The notes: generated from the letters alone by a model not told the origin. A stretch of DNA of 64,000 nt from Azophilus sp965200465 (GCA_965200465.1 OZ241358.1:2976001-3040000), one strand, 5' to 3'. Positions 50,244 through 61,215 are shown, counted from the stretch's first letter. Numbers and translations: made by a program.

Positions 50244-51560
50244 ATGCCGACTAGCGCCAACGGCAGCGCCGGGCGGCAGTTCGCGGGGCTGTTCAGCGCC
50301 CGGCTGGCGACGCACGCCGCCGGCCTGCTCACCCAAAGCCTGCTGGCCTACCTGCTGCTTCCCGCCGGGCGGGGCGCTTACGCCGTTTGCGTCACCTTCG
50401 CCTACTTGGTCAGCGTTGGCCTGACCTTAAGCGCCGAGATGGGCGCACAGTTTTTCTCGATCAGGAATCGGGCGGAAGTTCCGCAAAACCTGACGGCGGC
50501 GCTGGGCGTCTGCTTGGTCGGCAGCGCCTTGGCGGTGGCGCTGGCAACGCCCTTCATACACAGCGGCTTGGCGTTTTTCAGCAAGGCGGAGGTCGGCGCA
50601 TTTCGGCTTTCCTTGCTGCTGATTCCGCTCATCTCCTGCTCCTACACGGTGCAGCTGCAACTCGTTGGGCTCAAGTGCTTTGCTCCGCTGGCCAAACTTT
50701 TGTTCGCCCAGCCGGCCGTCCTGGTGCTGGCGACCTTGGCGCTGGTCTGGTGGCTTGATCAAGGCGTTGAAGGGGCCATCCTGGCCTTGGCCGCCGGCCA
50801 TGCCGTGCTGTTTGCCGGTGGTGTTTTGGCTTTGCGCAGGCATGCCGGCTTTCGCGTCCGCCTGCCTCCCTTGGCGCAGTTTCGCCGGATTTTGGGCTAT
50901 GGCGCCAGATACCATGCGACGCGGCTGGGCAATGAGCTGGAGCCGCGCATCGGCGTGCTCGTTTTGGGCATGTTGGCCAGCCGTGCGGAAATCGGTCTGT
51001 TCGCCACCATCAGCATGGTCATGCTGCGCTTCAATCTGATCCCCAATTCCGCCAACGCCGTTCTCTATCCACGAGTGGCCGGCCGCGAGGCGATGCACCC
51101 GGACAGGGTTGGGCTGTATCTGCGCCTCATGTGCCTGGTCAGCGGCGCCGCCTTGGCGGTGGTGCTTCCCTTTAGCGCACCCTTGGTGCGTCTCCTGTTC
51201 TCCGACGCCTTTGCGCCGGCGGCGCCCTTGATGTGGATCATGGCGCTGGCGGTGCTGGCCTACGCCGCCGCCAGCATCTTCGTGACCTACTTCAACAGCA
51301 TCAACCGACCGGGCGTTTGCTCCTGGGCGGCTTGGCTGGGCCTAAGCGCCAACGCCGCAACTCTGCTGGCGCTGCACCCAACCCTCGGCATGGCGAGCGC
51401 CGCCTGGGCCTTGGCCGTCGGGATGGCGGTCCGCGCCGCCTTTCTGGCCGTTCTGTTCCATCGTTGGACAGGCGCCGCCTTGTTGGCGACCTGGTTGCCG
51501 AAGCGAAGCGATCTCGCCTATCTTTGGGCTTTGCTTCGCCCCCTGTGGCCGCCTCGATGA
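50244..51560 (+). CDS. polysaccharide / lipid-linked oligosaccharide flippase (MATE-MVF superfamily)
   Basis: A 438-residue membrane protein with about 12-14 hydrophobic segments and the Wzx-like beginning (FAGLFSARLATHAAGLLTQSLLAYLLLPAGRGAYAV). Charged loops carry the YGARYHATRLGNELEPRIGVLVLG segment typical of polysaccharide biosynthesis proteins. ATG 50244 is preferred over TTG 50220; both have weak ribosome sites. The stop overlaps the glycosyltransferase start as ATGA. It probably flips a lipid-linked glycan for an exopolysaccharide or O-antigen. Confidence 0.85.
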   Translation: MPTSANGSAGRQFAGLFSARLATHAAGLLTQSLLAYLLLPAGRGAYAVCVTFAYLVSVGLTLSAEMGAQFFSIRNRAEVPQNLTAALGVCLVGSALAVALATPFIHSGLAFFSKAEVGAFRLSLLLIPLISCSYTVQLQLVGLKCFAPLAKLLFAQPAVLVLATLALVWWLDQGVEGAILALAAGHAVLFAGGVLALRRHAGFRVRLPPLAQFRRILGYGARYHATRLGNELEPRIGVLVLGMLASRAEIGLFATISMVMLRFNLIPNSANAVLYPRVAGREAMHPDRVGLYLRLMCLVSGAALAVVLPFSAPLVRLLFSDAFAPAAPLMWIMALAVLAYAAASIFVTYFNSINRPGVCSWAAWLGLSANAATLLALHPTLGMASAAWALAVGMAVRAAFLAVLFHRWTGAALLATWLPKRSDLAYLWALLRPLWPPR

Positions 51561-52729
51561 CGATCCGCATCCTTAGCCTGCAGCCCACGTTGACGGTGGC
51601 CCGCGTAGCCAAGCGCATTGACATGCTGCAACGCGCCGGCTGCAAGCTCGAGAGCATGGGCTTTGAGCGCAATCTCTCCACGGGCCGATTGCCGAATTGC
51701 CCGCTCGAGTCCCTCGGCCCCATGCCGCATGGACGCTACTTCAGCCGAGTTCTCAAGATGGCTTGGAGGCTGCCCAAGGTCAGGGCGGGGGTCAGCCGCA
51801 ACGATTTGGTGTACGCCTTCAACCCGGACATGGCGTTGCTGGCGTTGGCCGCCGGAGCTGGGCTGGGCAAGCCCGTCGTTCTTGAGGTGGCGGACATCCG
51901 GCCGGTGCAGGTGGCCGGGGGTCCACTGGGGCTGGCGTTTAGGAAGATCGACAAATGGGTGACCGAGGCTTGCCGCCTGCTGGTGCTCACTTCGGACGGC
52001 TACGCAAGCTACTATAAGGACTGGCTGGCCGTGGCCACGCCGCGCATGGTGATTGAAAACAAACTGGACGCGCCTTTCGCCGCCGCGGTTCGCGCCCGCC
52101 TAGGCGGTGTTCGGGCCGGAGCCCCCTTGACCGGCCGGCCGCTGCGCATCGGCTGGTTTGGCTTGCTGCGGGACCAATGGTCGCTTGCCGTGTTGGAGGC
52201 GCTGACCCGCGCACGGCCCGGCGGCTATTCGGTGCTGTTGGCCGGGCAAGCCCACAATCCCTTGGATGGGAAGGAGTTTCTGCGCTTGGTGGCGAACAAT
52301 CCGGCGTTTGAATTTCGCGGCCCCTACAGACACCCCGAGCATCTGCCGGACCTCTATGCGGATGTTGACGTCATCATGGCCGGCAAGCCGCCGACCATCC
52401 CGGAGGCCTGGTCCCGAACCAACAGGCTCTACGACGCCTGCCTGTTCGGCAAGCCGCTGATCGTTCGGGCCGGCAGCGGGGACGCCGCCTTGGTGAAGCG
52501 GCATGGCATTGGGGCGGTGGTGCAGGCCGAGGACATTGCCGCCGCCGCGGAGGAAATCGCCGCTGTTGAAATGGCCCGATGGGAGGGCTGGCGGGCCAAG
52601 GCGGAGGCCTTGCCGCCGGAAGTCCACACCATCAGCAGCGAAGCGAGCGATTTGCAGGCGGTGCTCGTCGGCTTGGCGGCCGAGGCTAAACAGCCGGGCG
52701 GCAAGCCTTCGGCCACAGCGTCAAGTTGA
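51557..52729 (+). CDS. glycosyltransferase (GT-B, GT4-like)
   Basis: A 390-residue protein. An N-terminal Rossmann-like half (TIRILSLQPTLTVARVAKR, LVYAFNPDMALLALA) is followed by a C-terminal half with RIGWFGLLRDQWSLAVLEAL, FEFRGPYRHPEHLPDLYADVDVIMAG and NRLYDACLFGKPLIVRAGSG, in the position of the GT4 nucleotide-sugar site. The ATGA overlap with the flippase gene indicates coupled translation and a shared glycan. The donor and acceptor sugars are unknown. Confidence 0.85.
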   Translation: MTIRILSLQPTLTVARVAKRIDMLQRAGCKLESMGFERNLSTGRLPNCPLESLGPMPHGRYFSRVLKMAWRLPKVRAGVSRNDLVYAFNPDMALLALAAGAGLGKPVVLEVADIRPVQVAGGPLGLAFRKIDKWVTEACRLLVLTSDGYASYYKDWLAVATPRMVIENKLDAPFAAAVRARLGGVRAGAPLTGRPLRIGWFGLLRDQWSLAVLEALTRARPGGYSVLLAGQAHNPLDGKEFLRLVANNPAFEFRGPYRHPEHLPDLYADVDVIMAGKPPTIPEAWSRTNRLYDACLFGKPLIVRAGSGDAALVKRHGIGAVVQAEDIAAAAEEIAAVEMARWEGWRAKAEALPPEVHTISSEASDLQAVLVGLAAEAKQPGGKPSATASS

Positions 52730-52761
52730 TCGGCGGGAGCGGCCCGCCGGCTGCGGTTGCG

Positions 52762-53655
52762 CTAGGCGTTCGTCTCGGCTTGCAGAAGCGCCCGCCCGAT
52801 CCAATGCCGAGCGAAGTGCTGCGCGGTGCGTCCGTTGCGGGCGCCGCGGCTCAAGGCCCAACGCAGGGCCGCGGCGCCCGCCTCATCATCCCAGGCCAGC
52901 GCGGCCTGGTGGCGCTGTGCTAGAGCCTCCACCCAATGCCGGGCGATTTCAAGGTAGGCGTCCTGCCGAAAAGGATGGAACGACAACCACAGGCCGAACC
53001 GGTCGGACAGGGATGTCTTCTCCTCCACCGCCTCGCCTTGGTGCAGCTCGTCGTCCACGAAGCCGGCGGCGGCGTTGTCCGCCATCGTTTCCGGCAGCAG
53101 ATGGCGGCGGTTGGAGGTGGCGTAGATCAGCGTATTGCCGGAGGACTTGAAAAAGGATCCCTCCAAGGCGCTTTTCAGCACTTTGTATGAAGGGTCATTG
53201 GCCTCAAAGGAGAGATCGTCGCAAAACAGCAGGAATTTGTAGGGAGGGGCGCGCAAGCGTTGGGCGATTTCCGGCAGCGCCGCCAACTCGGTCTTGTTGA
53301 CCTCCACCAAGCGCAGCCCGGCGGCGGCGAACTCGTTCAGCAGGCCATGCACCAGGGACGACTTGCCGGTGCCCCGCGCTCCCCAAAGCAGGACGTTGTT
53401 GGCCGGATGGCCGGCTAGGAACTGCCGCGTGTTGGCGACGATGCGGGCCTTTTGGTCGTCTATTTCCCGAAGATCGTCCAAGCGGATGCCGTCGGTCTCC
53501 CAATAGGTCGAAAACCCTCGCTGCAAGCCGTTTCCCTGCCAAAAGGCCGCTTCGTGGGTGCGCCAATCCACTTCCGCACGCTCGGGCAGCAGGCGCAACA
53601 GCCGGGCGGCGAGGGTTTCCGCCGCGGCAACCAGCGGCTTTAGGGAGTTTTCCAT
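52762..53655 (-). CDS. DUF815-family AAA ATPase
   Basis: A 297-residue protein with Walker A WGARGTGKSSLVHGLL at about 92-107, Walker B-like FLLFCDDLSFE, and sensor segment LIYATSNRRHLLPE, followed by DRFGLWLSFHPFRQDAYL. This order is diagnostic of DUF815. The biological role of the family is unknown. It starts right after the DUF503 stop, in the same direction. Confidence 0.88.
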   Translation of the reverse strand: MENSLKPLVAAAETLAARLLRLLPERAEVDWRTHEAAFWQGNGLQRGFSTYWETDGIRLDDLREIDDQKARIVANTRQFLAGHPANNVLLWGARGTGKSSLVHGLLNEFAAAGLRLVEVNKTELAALPEIAQRLRAPPYKFLLFCDDLSFEANDPSYKVLKSALEGSFFKSSGNTLIYATSNRRHLLPETMADNAAAGFVDDELHQGEAVEEKTSLSDRFGLWLSFHPFRQDAYLEIARHWVEALAQRHQAALAWDDEAGAAALRWALSRGARNGRTAQHFARHWIGRALLQAETNA

Positions 53656-53943
53656 TCAGCATAGCCACTCACGCTCGGCGCCGACCAACTGGGCATCCAG
53701 GGAACGCTCCACCAAGCGCTCGGCGTCGGCTAGAACCTTCTCCACCACCAGGGCGTCAGCGGCGGCGGCGATGATGCTCCATTCGGAGCGTTGATGGGCG
53801 TTTTGGTGGCCGCTTTCGCAGACGGCCACGTTGGTGGCTTGGCCTAAACGCTCCCGCAGGCCGCGCAGCCGCCGCCGTTTCTCCTTGAGCGAACGGCATC
53901 CGTCGAAGCGCAGTTCAATGCGCAGAAGGCAGGCTTTGGCCAC
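53656..53943 (-). CDS. DUF503 (YlxP-like) protein
   Basis: A 95-residue protein with the family pattern ELRFDGCRSLKEKRRRLRGL and NVAVCESGHQNAHQRSEWSI. The start is GTG 53943, 5 bp after the acetyltransferase stop. YlxP-type proteins sit in the nusA-infB-rbfA neighbourhood in many bacteria; here the gene is next to DUF815 instead. It abuts the DUF815 start at 53655. Confidence 0.82.
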   Translation of the reverse strand: MAKACLLRIELRFDGCRSLKEKRRRLRGLRERLGQATNVAVCESGHQNAHQRSEWSIIAAAADALVVEKVLADAERLVERSLDAQLVGAEREWLC

Positions 53944-53948
53944 GGGCG

Positions 53949-54467
53949 TCAGTGCCTGAAGTCGGCCTTTTCCATTGCGTAGAAGACCGTGTCCAAGCCG
54001 TGCCATTCGCGCCGGTGCAAAAACACCATGCCCAAGCGCTGCATGACGTTCACCGACTTTTGGTTGGGCGTGTCCGTCACGGCGATGACCTTCTCGAAGC
54101 CGCAGTCCTCAAAGCCGTGGCGCATCACCTCCATCGCCGCCTCGGTGACCCGGCCCTCCCCTGAGTGCTCCGGCAGTATGCCGTACAGCAGCTCCACCGT
54201 CTCCCCGTCCTCAAACTGCCGATGGCCGCAGAACCCGAGCAGGGCGCCCGGATCGTCCTTGGACTCAATGGCGAAGAAGCCGGAGCCGAATTTGGCGAAG
54301 AAGGCGGTGCTCTCGGCGACGATCTCCGCCACCCGCTCCATGGTGATGATGACGTTGTCCCACAGATAGCGGCGCACGTCCGGCTGCGTCCAAAAGCTGT
54401 GCAAGGCGGGAATGTCCGCCTCCTCGAGGGGCCTCAACCGCAGTCTTTTCGTTTCCAGAATCGCCAT
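53949..54467 (-). CDS. GNAT-family N-acetyltransferase (RimJ/RimL type)
   Basis: A 172-residue protein. ETKRLRLRPLEEADIPAL starts the domain; LYGILPEHSGEGRVTEAAMEVM is the acetyl-CoA-binding region (R-x-x-E/G-x-G/A variant); KVIAVTDTPNQKSVNVMQRLGM is the closing motif of RimJ/L-type acetyltransferases. ATG 54467 follows GGGAAG; in-frame ATGs at 54479 and 54506 are possible. It probably acetylates a protein N-terminus or small amine. First of a three-gene set with DUF503 and DUF815. Confidence 0.85.
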   Translation of the reverse strand: MAILETKRLRLRPLEEADIPALHSFWTQPDVRRYLWDNVIITMERVAEIVAESTAFFAKFGSGFFAIESKDDPGALLGFCGHRQFEDGETVELLYGILPEHSGEGRVTEAAMEVMRHGFEDCGFEKVIAVTDTPNQKSVNVMQRLGMVFLHRREWHGLDTVFYAMEKADFRH

Positions 54468-54586
54468 CCGGCTTCCCATCGCCTTCCTCGCAGCCCTAGC
54501 GCCCACCTAGTGCGGCCCTTTTCGCTAGGCCATCCTCAACAACCTTGGTTGCCGCCGTGCGCCGCCGCCACGACCCTTCCTGCGCC

Positions 54587-56080
<1,494 letters not shown>

Positions 56081-56140
56081 GCGCTTGTTCTCCGAAATTG
56101 GGGTGGCGGCCATTGCGCCGACCCTTAGCTCCATTGCGAT

Positions 56141-56217
56141 TGGTCGGGACGGCAGGATTTGAACCTGCGACCACTTGACCCCCAGTCAAGTGCGCTACCA
56201 GACTGCGCTACGCCCCG
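56141..56217 (-). tRNA. tRNA-Pro (GGG anticodon)
   Basis: Read on the minus strand the sequence starts CGGGGCG and ends CGTCCCG then ACCA, forming a 7-bp acceptor stem with one G-U pair. The anticodon arm is CTTGA / TCAAG around the 7-nt loop CTGGGGG, giving anticodon GGG for CCC codons. The T arm is GCAGGTTCAAATCCTGC. CCA is encoded. Its place beside merR and ihfA is the gammaproteobacterial norm. Confidence 0.96.
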
Positions 56218-56324
56218 TCCGCAAGTCGGAATCATACTCCATGCCCGCTCCGTTCGGAAGACGCCCCGACGGTTTGGGTTCGGTCCGGCACCAGTGCGTT
56301 CGGCGAACCGTCGGTGCTGGGGGC

Positions 56325-56678
56325 TCAGGCCTTGAGGGTCTGCAGCAGGCTTTCCAGCTCCCCGACAACTTGGCGCAACAGCAGCTTTGACCGGGTTTCA
56401 TCCTTGCGGACTTCGTTCCCCGCAAGGCGCTGCCGGGCGCCGCTGATGGTGAAGCCTTGGTCGCGGAGCAGCGAGCGAATCCGTTCAATCACCAGGAGGT
56501 CGCGCTGCTGGTAGTAGCGGCGCTTACCGCGCCGCTCGACCTGCAGTTGCGGAAACTCCTGCTCCCAGTAGCGCAGCACATGGGGCTCCACGTCGAGCAG
56601 CTTGCTGACCTCGCTGATGGTCAGGTAGCGCTTGGCGGGAATGGAGGGCGGGTTAGTTTTCTGGTTCGGGTCCGGCAT
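56325..56678 (-). CDS. MerR-family transcriptional regulator (pheST-ihfA associated)
   Basis: A 117-residue regulator with the MerR winged helix: YLTISEVSKLLDVEPHVLRY, WEQEFPQLQVERRGKRRYYQQRD. There is no C-terminal effector domain beyond a short helix, as for the conserved MerR protein next to ihfA in pseudomonads. It overlaps ihfA by 26 bp, so translation is coupled. Target unknown. Confidence 0.92.
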   Translation of the reverse strand: MPDPNQKTNPPSIPAKRYLTISEVSKLLDVEPHVLRYWEQEFPQLQVERRGKRRYYQQRDLLVIERIRSLLRDQGFTISGARQRLAGNEVRKDETRSKLLLRQVVGELESLLQTLKA

Positions 56679-56961
56679 AGGCGCTCACTTGGGCCTTGAG
56701 CTTCTGCCCGCAATGAAAGGTCACCACGCGCCTGGCCGCTATGGCGACATCGCGGCCGGACTTGGGGTTGCGGCCCGGACGTTTGCCCTTGTCGCGCAGG
56801 CCGAAATTGCCGAAGCCGGACAGTTTCACCGCTTCGTTGCGCTCGAGGCATAGCGCAATCATTGCAAAGAAAATCTCGACCATCTCCTTCGCTTCGCGCT
56901 TGTTCAGGCCAAGCCCCTCGGACAGGTGCTCCGCCATCTGTGCTTTCGTTAGCGCTGCCAC
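56653..56961 (-). CDS. ihfA: integration host factor subunit alpha
   Basis: A 102-residue IHF alpha: ALTKAQMAEHLSEGLGLNKREAK, EIFFAMIALCLERNEAVKLSGFGNFGLRDKGKRPGRNPKSG, with the DNA-intercalating Pro in the GRNPKSG arm. The start is GTG 56961 with GGGAGG 10 nt upstream; the frame extends further without homology. It lies 83 bp after pheT, the usual position. Confidence 0.95.
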   Translation of the reverse strand: MAALTKAQMAEHLSEGLGLNKREAKEMVEIFFAMIALCLERNEAVKLSGFGNFGLRDKGKRPGRNPKSGRDVAIAARRVVTFHCGQKLKAQVSAYAGPEPEN

Positions 56962-57044
56962 AAGGATACAGCCTCCCCCAATGGGCCGCATGAGCTGACC
57001 GACCGGCGCTTCTGTTGGCGCCTGCCAAGGCAAACCCGCTCCGC

Positions 57045-59432
57045 CTAGCGCAGGCGAGCGCCCAATTCGGCTTGCAAAGCGGCCATCGCCTTGTTCAGGT
57101 GCCGCGATATTTCCGTCTCGGTTAGAGTTGATGAAAAGCTCTGGAAAGTCAAGCCGATGGCCATGCTTTTTTTATGTAAATCAATGTCCTTGCTTCTGTA
57201 CACGTCGAAAAGGCGCAGTTCTCTTAGGGCGCTTCCAAGGGCCTTGGCCAGGGTGTCGCGTACTTGCTGGGCGCTGACCGCCTCCTCCACGACCACCGCC
57301 AGATCTCGCCGGGCGCTTGGGGTTTTGGGGATTTCCGCGAACTTGCGCAGGGGGCGGGCCAGAACCGCCTCGCCGCTGACTTCAAAGACGTAAACGCCGT
57401 CGCCGAGCTGCAGTTGCCGCTCGATTTCGGGATGCAGGCGCCCTAGGCGCCCGACCTTGCCGCCGTCAACAATGATGGCCGCCTGCTGGCCGGGATGCAG
57501 CGCCGGGTCCTCCGTTGCCTGGAAGGTGGCGGCGTCTGCGTCTCCCAAGGCCCACTCAAGCAGGCGCTCGACGGCGCCCTTCAAATCGAAGAAATCCATG
57601 TGCGCCGGCTTCTCATCCCAGAATTCAAGGCCGCGCTCGCCCCACATCAGGCCGCCGAGCGTCAGCACCTGCCGCAGGGCGTCGCCGGGCTTGAAGCACA
57701 GGCCGAGCTCGAACAGCTGCGCCCGCCTCCGCTGACGGCTCTGATTGAAGCGCAACGCCTCGGTCAGGCCCGGCAACAGGTTCGTGCGCATCACCGACTG
57801 CTCCGACGACATCGGGTTGGCCAGCGCCAGGCACTGCGCCCCGGGGTCCAGCAATTCCTGGCGCATGGGGTCCACGAAGCTGTAAGTGATGACTTCCTGA
57901 AAGCCGCCGGCGGCCATTTGCGCCTGCAGCCGCCTTTCCCCGTTTCGCTCCAGGGCGACCGGGCGAGGCGCCAAGGGCGCCGCCGGCAGGATGCTGGGAA
58001 TGTTGGGATAGCCCTGGATGCGGCAGACCTCCTCCACCAAATCCGCCTCGATCTCGATGTCGAAACGATGCGGCGGGGGGACGATGGTCCACAGGGCGCC
58101 TGCGGCGTCCGTTGCGGACCGGTCGAGCAGCCGAAAGTCCAACCGCGCGAGCAGCGCATCCACTTGCCGGGCGTCAAAGTTCAGGCCGGCCAATTCCTGC
58201 AGACGGCTTTGCCGCAGGGAAACCGGATTTCTTTGCGGCAGGCGGGTTGCGTCCTCGCTGGCGAGCGTGGGGCCGGGGCTGCCGCCGGCGATGCTGGTTA
58301 GCAGCGCTGTCGCCCGCTCCATCGCCAGCGCCGGAAGGTCGAAGTCCACGCCGCGTTCATAGCGATGCGAGGCGTCCGTATGCAGGCCGAAGCGGCGCAC
58401 TGTGCGAGCCACGGTCAAGGGGTCGAAATAGGCGGACTCCAGAAAGACGTCGCCGGTGTCGGGCCGCACGCCGCTGCGCTCGCCGCCCATGCCCCCGGCG
58501 ATGGCCACCGCACCGGCTTCGTCGGCGATGACGAGAACCGATGGATCGAGCTGCAGTTCGCGCCCGTCGAGCAGCTTGAGCGCTTCCCCGGCGTTCGCCC
58601 ACCGCACCTTGATAGACCCGACCAGCGCGCCGAGGTCAAAGGCGTGCATGGGCTGGCCAAGCTCCAGCATGACGTAGTTGGTGACATCGACTATCGGGCC
58701 GATGCTGCGCAGGCCGCTGCGGCGCAGGCGCTCCTGCATCCACAGGGGCGTTTCGGCGTTGGCGTTCAAGCCGCGGATGACGCGCCCGACATAGCGGGGG
58801 CATCCTTCGGCGGCGTCCAGCCGCACGGCCAGGGAGTCGTCTGTTTGCGCCGCCACCGGCGGCGTCGGCTGGTGGCGCACCGGCAGTTCGTTCAGCACAC
58901 CCACCTCCCGCGCCAGCCCGCGCAGGCTTAGGCAGTCGCCGCGGTTGGGGGTGAGGTCCACTTCAATGCTCTGGTCGTCCAACGTCAAGGCGTCAACCAA
59001 GTCAGCGCCGAGTTCGCAGCCCTCGCCGAGATTCAGGACGCCGTCGCTGCGCTCCCCAAGCCCCAGCTCGGCGGCGCTGCAAAGCATGCCGGCGGAGGCG
59101 ACGCCGCGGATGTCGGCCTGCTCAACGCCGACGCCGCCGGGCAGCACCGCGCCGACCTTCGCCAACGCGGAAACCAAGCCGGGCCTTAGGTTGGGGGCGC
59201 CGCAGACGATCTGTCGGCTGCCGCGGCCGTCGTTCACTTGGCAAACGGACAGGCCCTTGGCGGGATGGGGCGCCACTTGCTCCACTCTGGCAACCAGGAC
59301 GCCGTTCAATTTAGGCGCCACCGGCGTCACGGCTTTGACCTCCAGCCCGGCCATGGTGAGCTGCTCGAGCAGTTGCGCATGGTCAACGGCTGGATTGACC
59401 CACTCGCGCAGCCAAGCCTCGCTGAACTTCAT
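57045..59432 (-). CDS. pheT: phenylalanyl-tRNA synthetase beta subunit
   Basis: A 795-residue PheT with tRNA-binding (OB) domain near 40-150 (KGLSVCQVNDG, IVCGAPN), B3/4 editing domain, B5 domain, catalytic-like core and the C-terminal anticodon-binding fold (PSARRDLAVVVEEAV). Normal length. It forms the alpha2-beta2 enzyme with PheS, encoded 22 bp upstream. Confidence 0.97.
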   Translation of the reverse strand: MKFSEAWLREWVNPAVDHAQLLEQLTMAGLEVKAVTPVAPKLNGVLVARVEQVAPHPAKGLSVCQVNDGRGSRQIVCGAPNLRPGLVSALAKVGAVLPGGVGVEQADIRGVASAGMLCSAAELGLGERSDGVLNLGEGCELGADLVDALTLDDQSIEVDLTPNRGDCLSLRGLAREVGVLNELPVRHQPTPPVAAQTDDSLAVRLDAAEGCPRYVGRVIRGLNANAETPLWMQERLRRSGLRSIGPIVDVTNYVMLELGQPMHAFDLGALVGSIKVRWANAGEALKLLDGRELQLDPSVLVIADEAGAVAIAGGMGGERSGVRPDTGDVFLESAYFDPLTVARTVRRFGLHTDASHRYERGVDFDLPALAMERATALLTSIAGGSPGPTLASEDATRLPQRNPVSLRQSRLQELAGLNFDARQVDALLARLDFRLLDRSATDAAGALWTIVPPPHRFDIEIEADLVEEVCRIQGYPNIPSILPAAPLAPRPVALERNGERRLQAQMAAGGFQEVITYSFVDPMRQELLDPGAQCLALANPMSSEQSVMRTNLLPGLTEALRFNQSRQRRRAQLFELGLCFKPGDALRQVLTLGGLMWGERGLEFWDEKPAHMDFFDLKGAVERLLEWALGDADAATFQATEDPALHPGQQAAIIVDGGKVGRLGRLHPEIERQLQLGDGVYVFEVSGEAVLARPLRKFAEIPKTPSARRDLAVVVEEAVSAQQVRDTLAKALGSALRELRLFDVYRSKDIDLHKKSMAIGLTFQSFSSTLTETEISRHLNKAMAALQAELGARLR

Positions 59433-59454
59433 TTTCGCTCCAAGCGCCGCCCGG

Positions 59455-60468
59455 TTAGTTGAACTGCTCCAGAAAACGCAGATCGTTCTCGAAGAACAGA
59501 CGGATGTCGTTGACTTCGTGCAGCAGCATGGTCAGCCGGTCGCCGCCCATTCCGAAGGCGAACCCGGACCAGGATTCCGGGTCCACCCCGGACATGGAGA
59601 GGGCGGCGGGATGCACTAGGCCGCAACCCATGATCTCCAGCCAGCCGGTATGGCTGCACACGCGGCAACCGCCGCCGAGGCAATGCACGCACTGCACATC
59701 GACTTCGGCGGAGGGTTCCGTAAACGGGAAGTAGGAGGGGCGGAAGCGCAGCTCCAGCTCGCGTTCAAAGAAGCGGCGCACGAAGTCCGCCACCGTGCCC
59801 TTCAGATGGGCGAAGCTGATGCCGCGGTCGATCACTAGGCCTTCAATTTGGTGGAACATGGGCGTGTGGGTGAGATCGCTGTCGCGCCTGTACACCCGCC
59901 CCGGACAGAGCACGCGGATGGGCGGCGCCTGGCGCTCCATGACATGCACCTGGGCGGGCGAGGTGTGGGTGCGCAGCAGGCTGCCGTCGGCAAAGTAGAA
60001 GGTGTCGTGCATGGCCCGGGCCGGATGCTGCGGCGGGATGTTGAGCGCCTCGAAGTTGTGGTAGTCGTCCTCCACCTCCAGACCGGCAAACACTTGGTAG
60101 CCGGCGCCCACGAAGATGTCCTCGACCCGCGCCAAGGTCTGGGTGACGGGATGCAGGCCGCCTCCGGCGGGGCGGCGGCCGGGCAAGGTCACGTCCACCG
60201 CCTCGGCGGCCATGGTCGCTGCAAGCCGCTCGGCGACCAGGGCGGCGCGCCGCGAATCGATTTTGGACTGCAGCGCCTTCTTGGCGGCGTTGATGGCTGC
60301 GCCGGCCTCTGGGCGCCGCTCCGGCGGCAGCTGGCCAAGGCCCTGCAGCAGCTTGGTGAGCTCACCCTTGCGGCCTAGATAGCGGACGCGCACCTCATCA
60401 AGGCTGGATTCGTTCCCGGCCGCCGCAATTGCGACCGAGGCCGTGCGCAGAACCTCTTCCACTTGCAT
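59455..60468 (-). CDS. pheS: phenylalanyl-tRNA synthetase alpha subunit
   Basis: A 337-residue PheS. Motif 2-like FHQIEGLVID and the motif 3 region GFAFGMGGDRLTMLLHEVNDIR are present, as is HPARAMHDTFYF. The N-terminal coiled coil for tRNA contact is residues about 1-85. No leader-peptide attenuator with Phe codons is visible upstream, so expression is probably linked to rplT. Confidence 0.97.
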   Translation of the reverse strand: MQVEEVLRTASVAIAAAGNESSLDEVRVRYLGRKGELTKLLQGLGQLPPERRPEAGAAINAAKKALQSKIDSRRAALVAERLAATMAAEAVDVTLPGRRPAGGGLHPVTQTLARVEDIFVGAGYQVFAGLEVEDDYHNFEALNIPPQHPARAMHDTFYFADGSLLRTHTSPAQVHVMERQAPPIRVLCPGRVYRRDSDLTHTPMFHQIEGLVIDRGISFAHLKGTVADFVRRFFERELELRFRPSYFPFTEPSAEVDVQCVHCLGGGCRVCSHTGWLEIMGCGLVHPAALSMSGVDPESWSGFAFGMGGDRLTMLLHEVNDIRLFFENDLRFLEQFN

Positions 60469-60532
60469 GGCGGCAAACGGCGACGGGGGCGCTTGTCGAG
60501 CCCGGCGGCAGGCGTTGGCTGCGGCGCCGCGT

Positions 60533-60892
60533 TTAGGCCGCGAGCGCCGCCTTGGCCTTTTCCGCCAAGGCGCCGAAAGCCTCTTGTTCGTGCATGGCGA
60601 GGTCGGCTAAAACTCGGCGGTCCATGTCGATTTGCGCCCGTTTCAGGCCGTTGATGAAGCGGCTGTAGGACAGGCCATGCTGGCGAGCGGCGGCGTTGAT
60701 GCGCAAGATCCACAGGGAGCGGAATTGGCGCTTGCGCTGGCGGCGGTCCCGATAGGCGTATTGCCCGGCGCGAATGACCGCCTGCTTGGCCGTCTTGAAC
60801 GAACGGCTGCGGGCGCCGTAGTAGCCCTTGGCCTGCTTCAGCACCTTCTTGCGGCGGGCGCGGGAGGCTACGCTGCGCTTCGCTCTGGGCAT
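60533..60892 (-). CDS. rplT: 50S ribosomal protein L20
   Basis: A 119-residue L20: MPRAKRSVASRARRKKVLKQ, AKGYYGARSRSFKTAKQAVI, and WILRINAAARQHGLSYSRFI. L20 represses its own operon in enteric bacteria by binding mRNA upstream of rpmI. It follows rpmI by 51 bp and precedes pheS by 64 bp. Confidence 0.98.
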   Translation of the reverse strand: MPRAKRSVASRARRKKVLKQAKGYYGARSRSFKTAKQAVIRAGQYAYRDRRQRKRQFRSLWILRINAAARQHGLSYSRFINGLKRAQIDMDRRVLADLAMHEQEAFGALAEKAKAALAA

Positions 60893-60943
60893 TGCCTGCT
60901 TCCTCCTGTTGTCTGTTGTTTTAGGTTGCCCGTTCGGGCCGCC

Positions 60944-61144
60944 CTAGCGGGCCTTCTTCGGCGTTAGGCGCCTAAGGCTGCGAACGTCCGCCGGAGACAC
61001 CCGCTCCAGCCCGCGTAACTGCCGTTTGCGCTTTTGCGGCTTCTTGGTGAGGATGTGGTTTCTTTGCGAGCGCCGATGCTTAAAGCCCGTCGCCGTGCGG
61101 CGAAACCGCTTGGCGGCGCCCCGGTTGGTCTTTTGCTTGGGCAT
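60944..61144 (-). CDS. rpmI: 50S ribosomal protein L35
   Basis: A 66-residue L35: MPKQKTNRGAAKRFRRTATG, HRRSQRNHILTKKPQKRKRQ. ATG 61144 follows GGAGTGACA; the frame has an extra upstream codon pair that is not used. A hairpin with a U-rich tail (61216-61243) separates it from infC. Confidence 0.97.
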   Translation of the reverse strand: MPKQKTNRGAAKRFRRTATGFKHRRSQRNHILTKKPQKRKRQLRGLERVSPADVRSLRRLTPKKAR

Positions 61145-61215
61145 TGTCACTCCACTTGCTTGCCATGCGCCCTAATGCCTTGGGCGGCTTTGCTCTCCCA
61201 AAAACCTAAAAGAGG

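Noticed and set aside
60469..60532. Looked for a Phe-rich leader peptide and attenuator before pheS
   Set aside because: The 64-bp gap after rplT holds no run of Phe codons and no terminator hairpin with a T-run.
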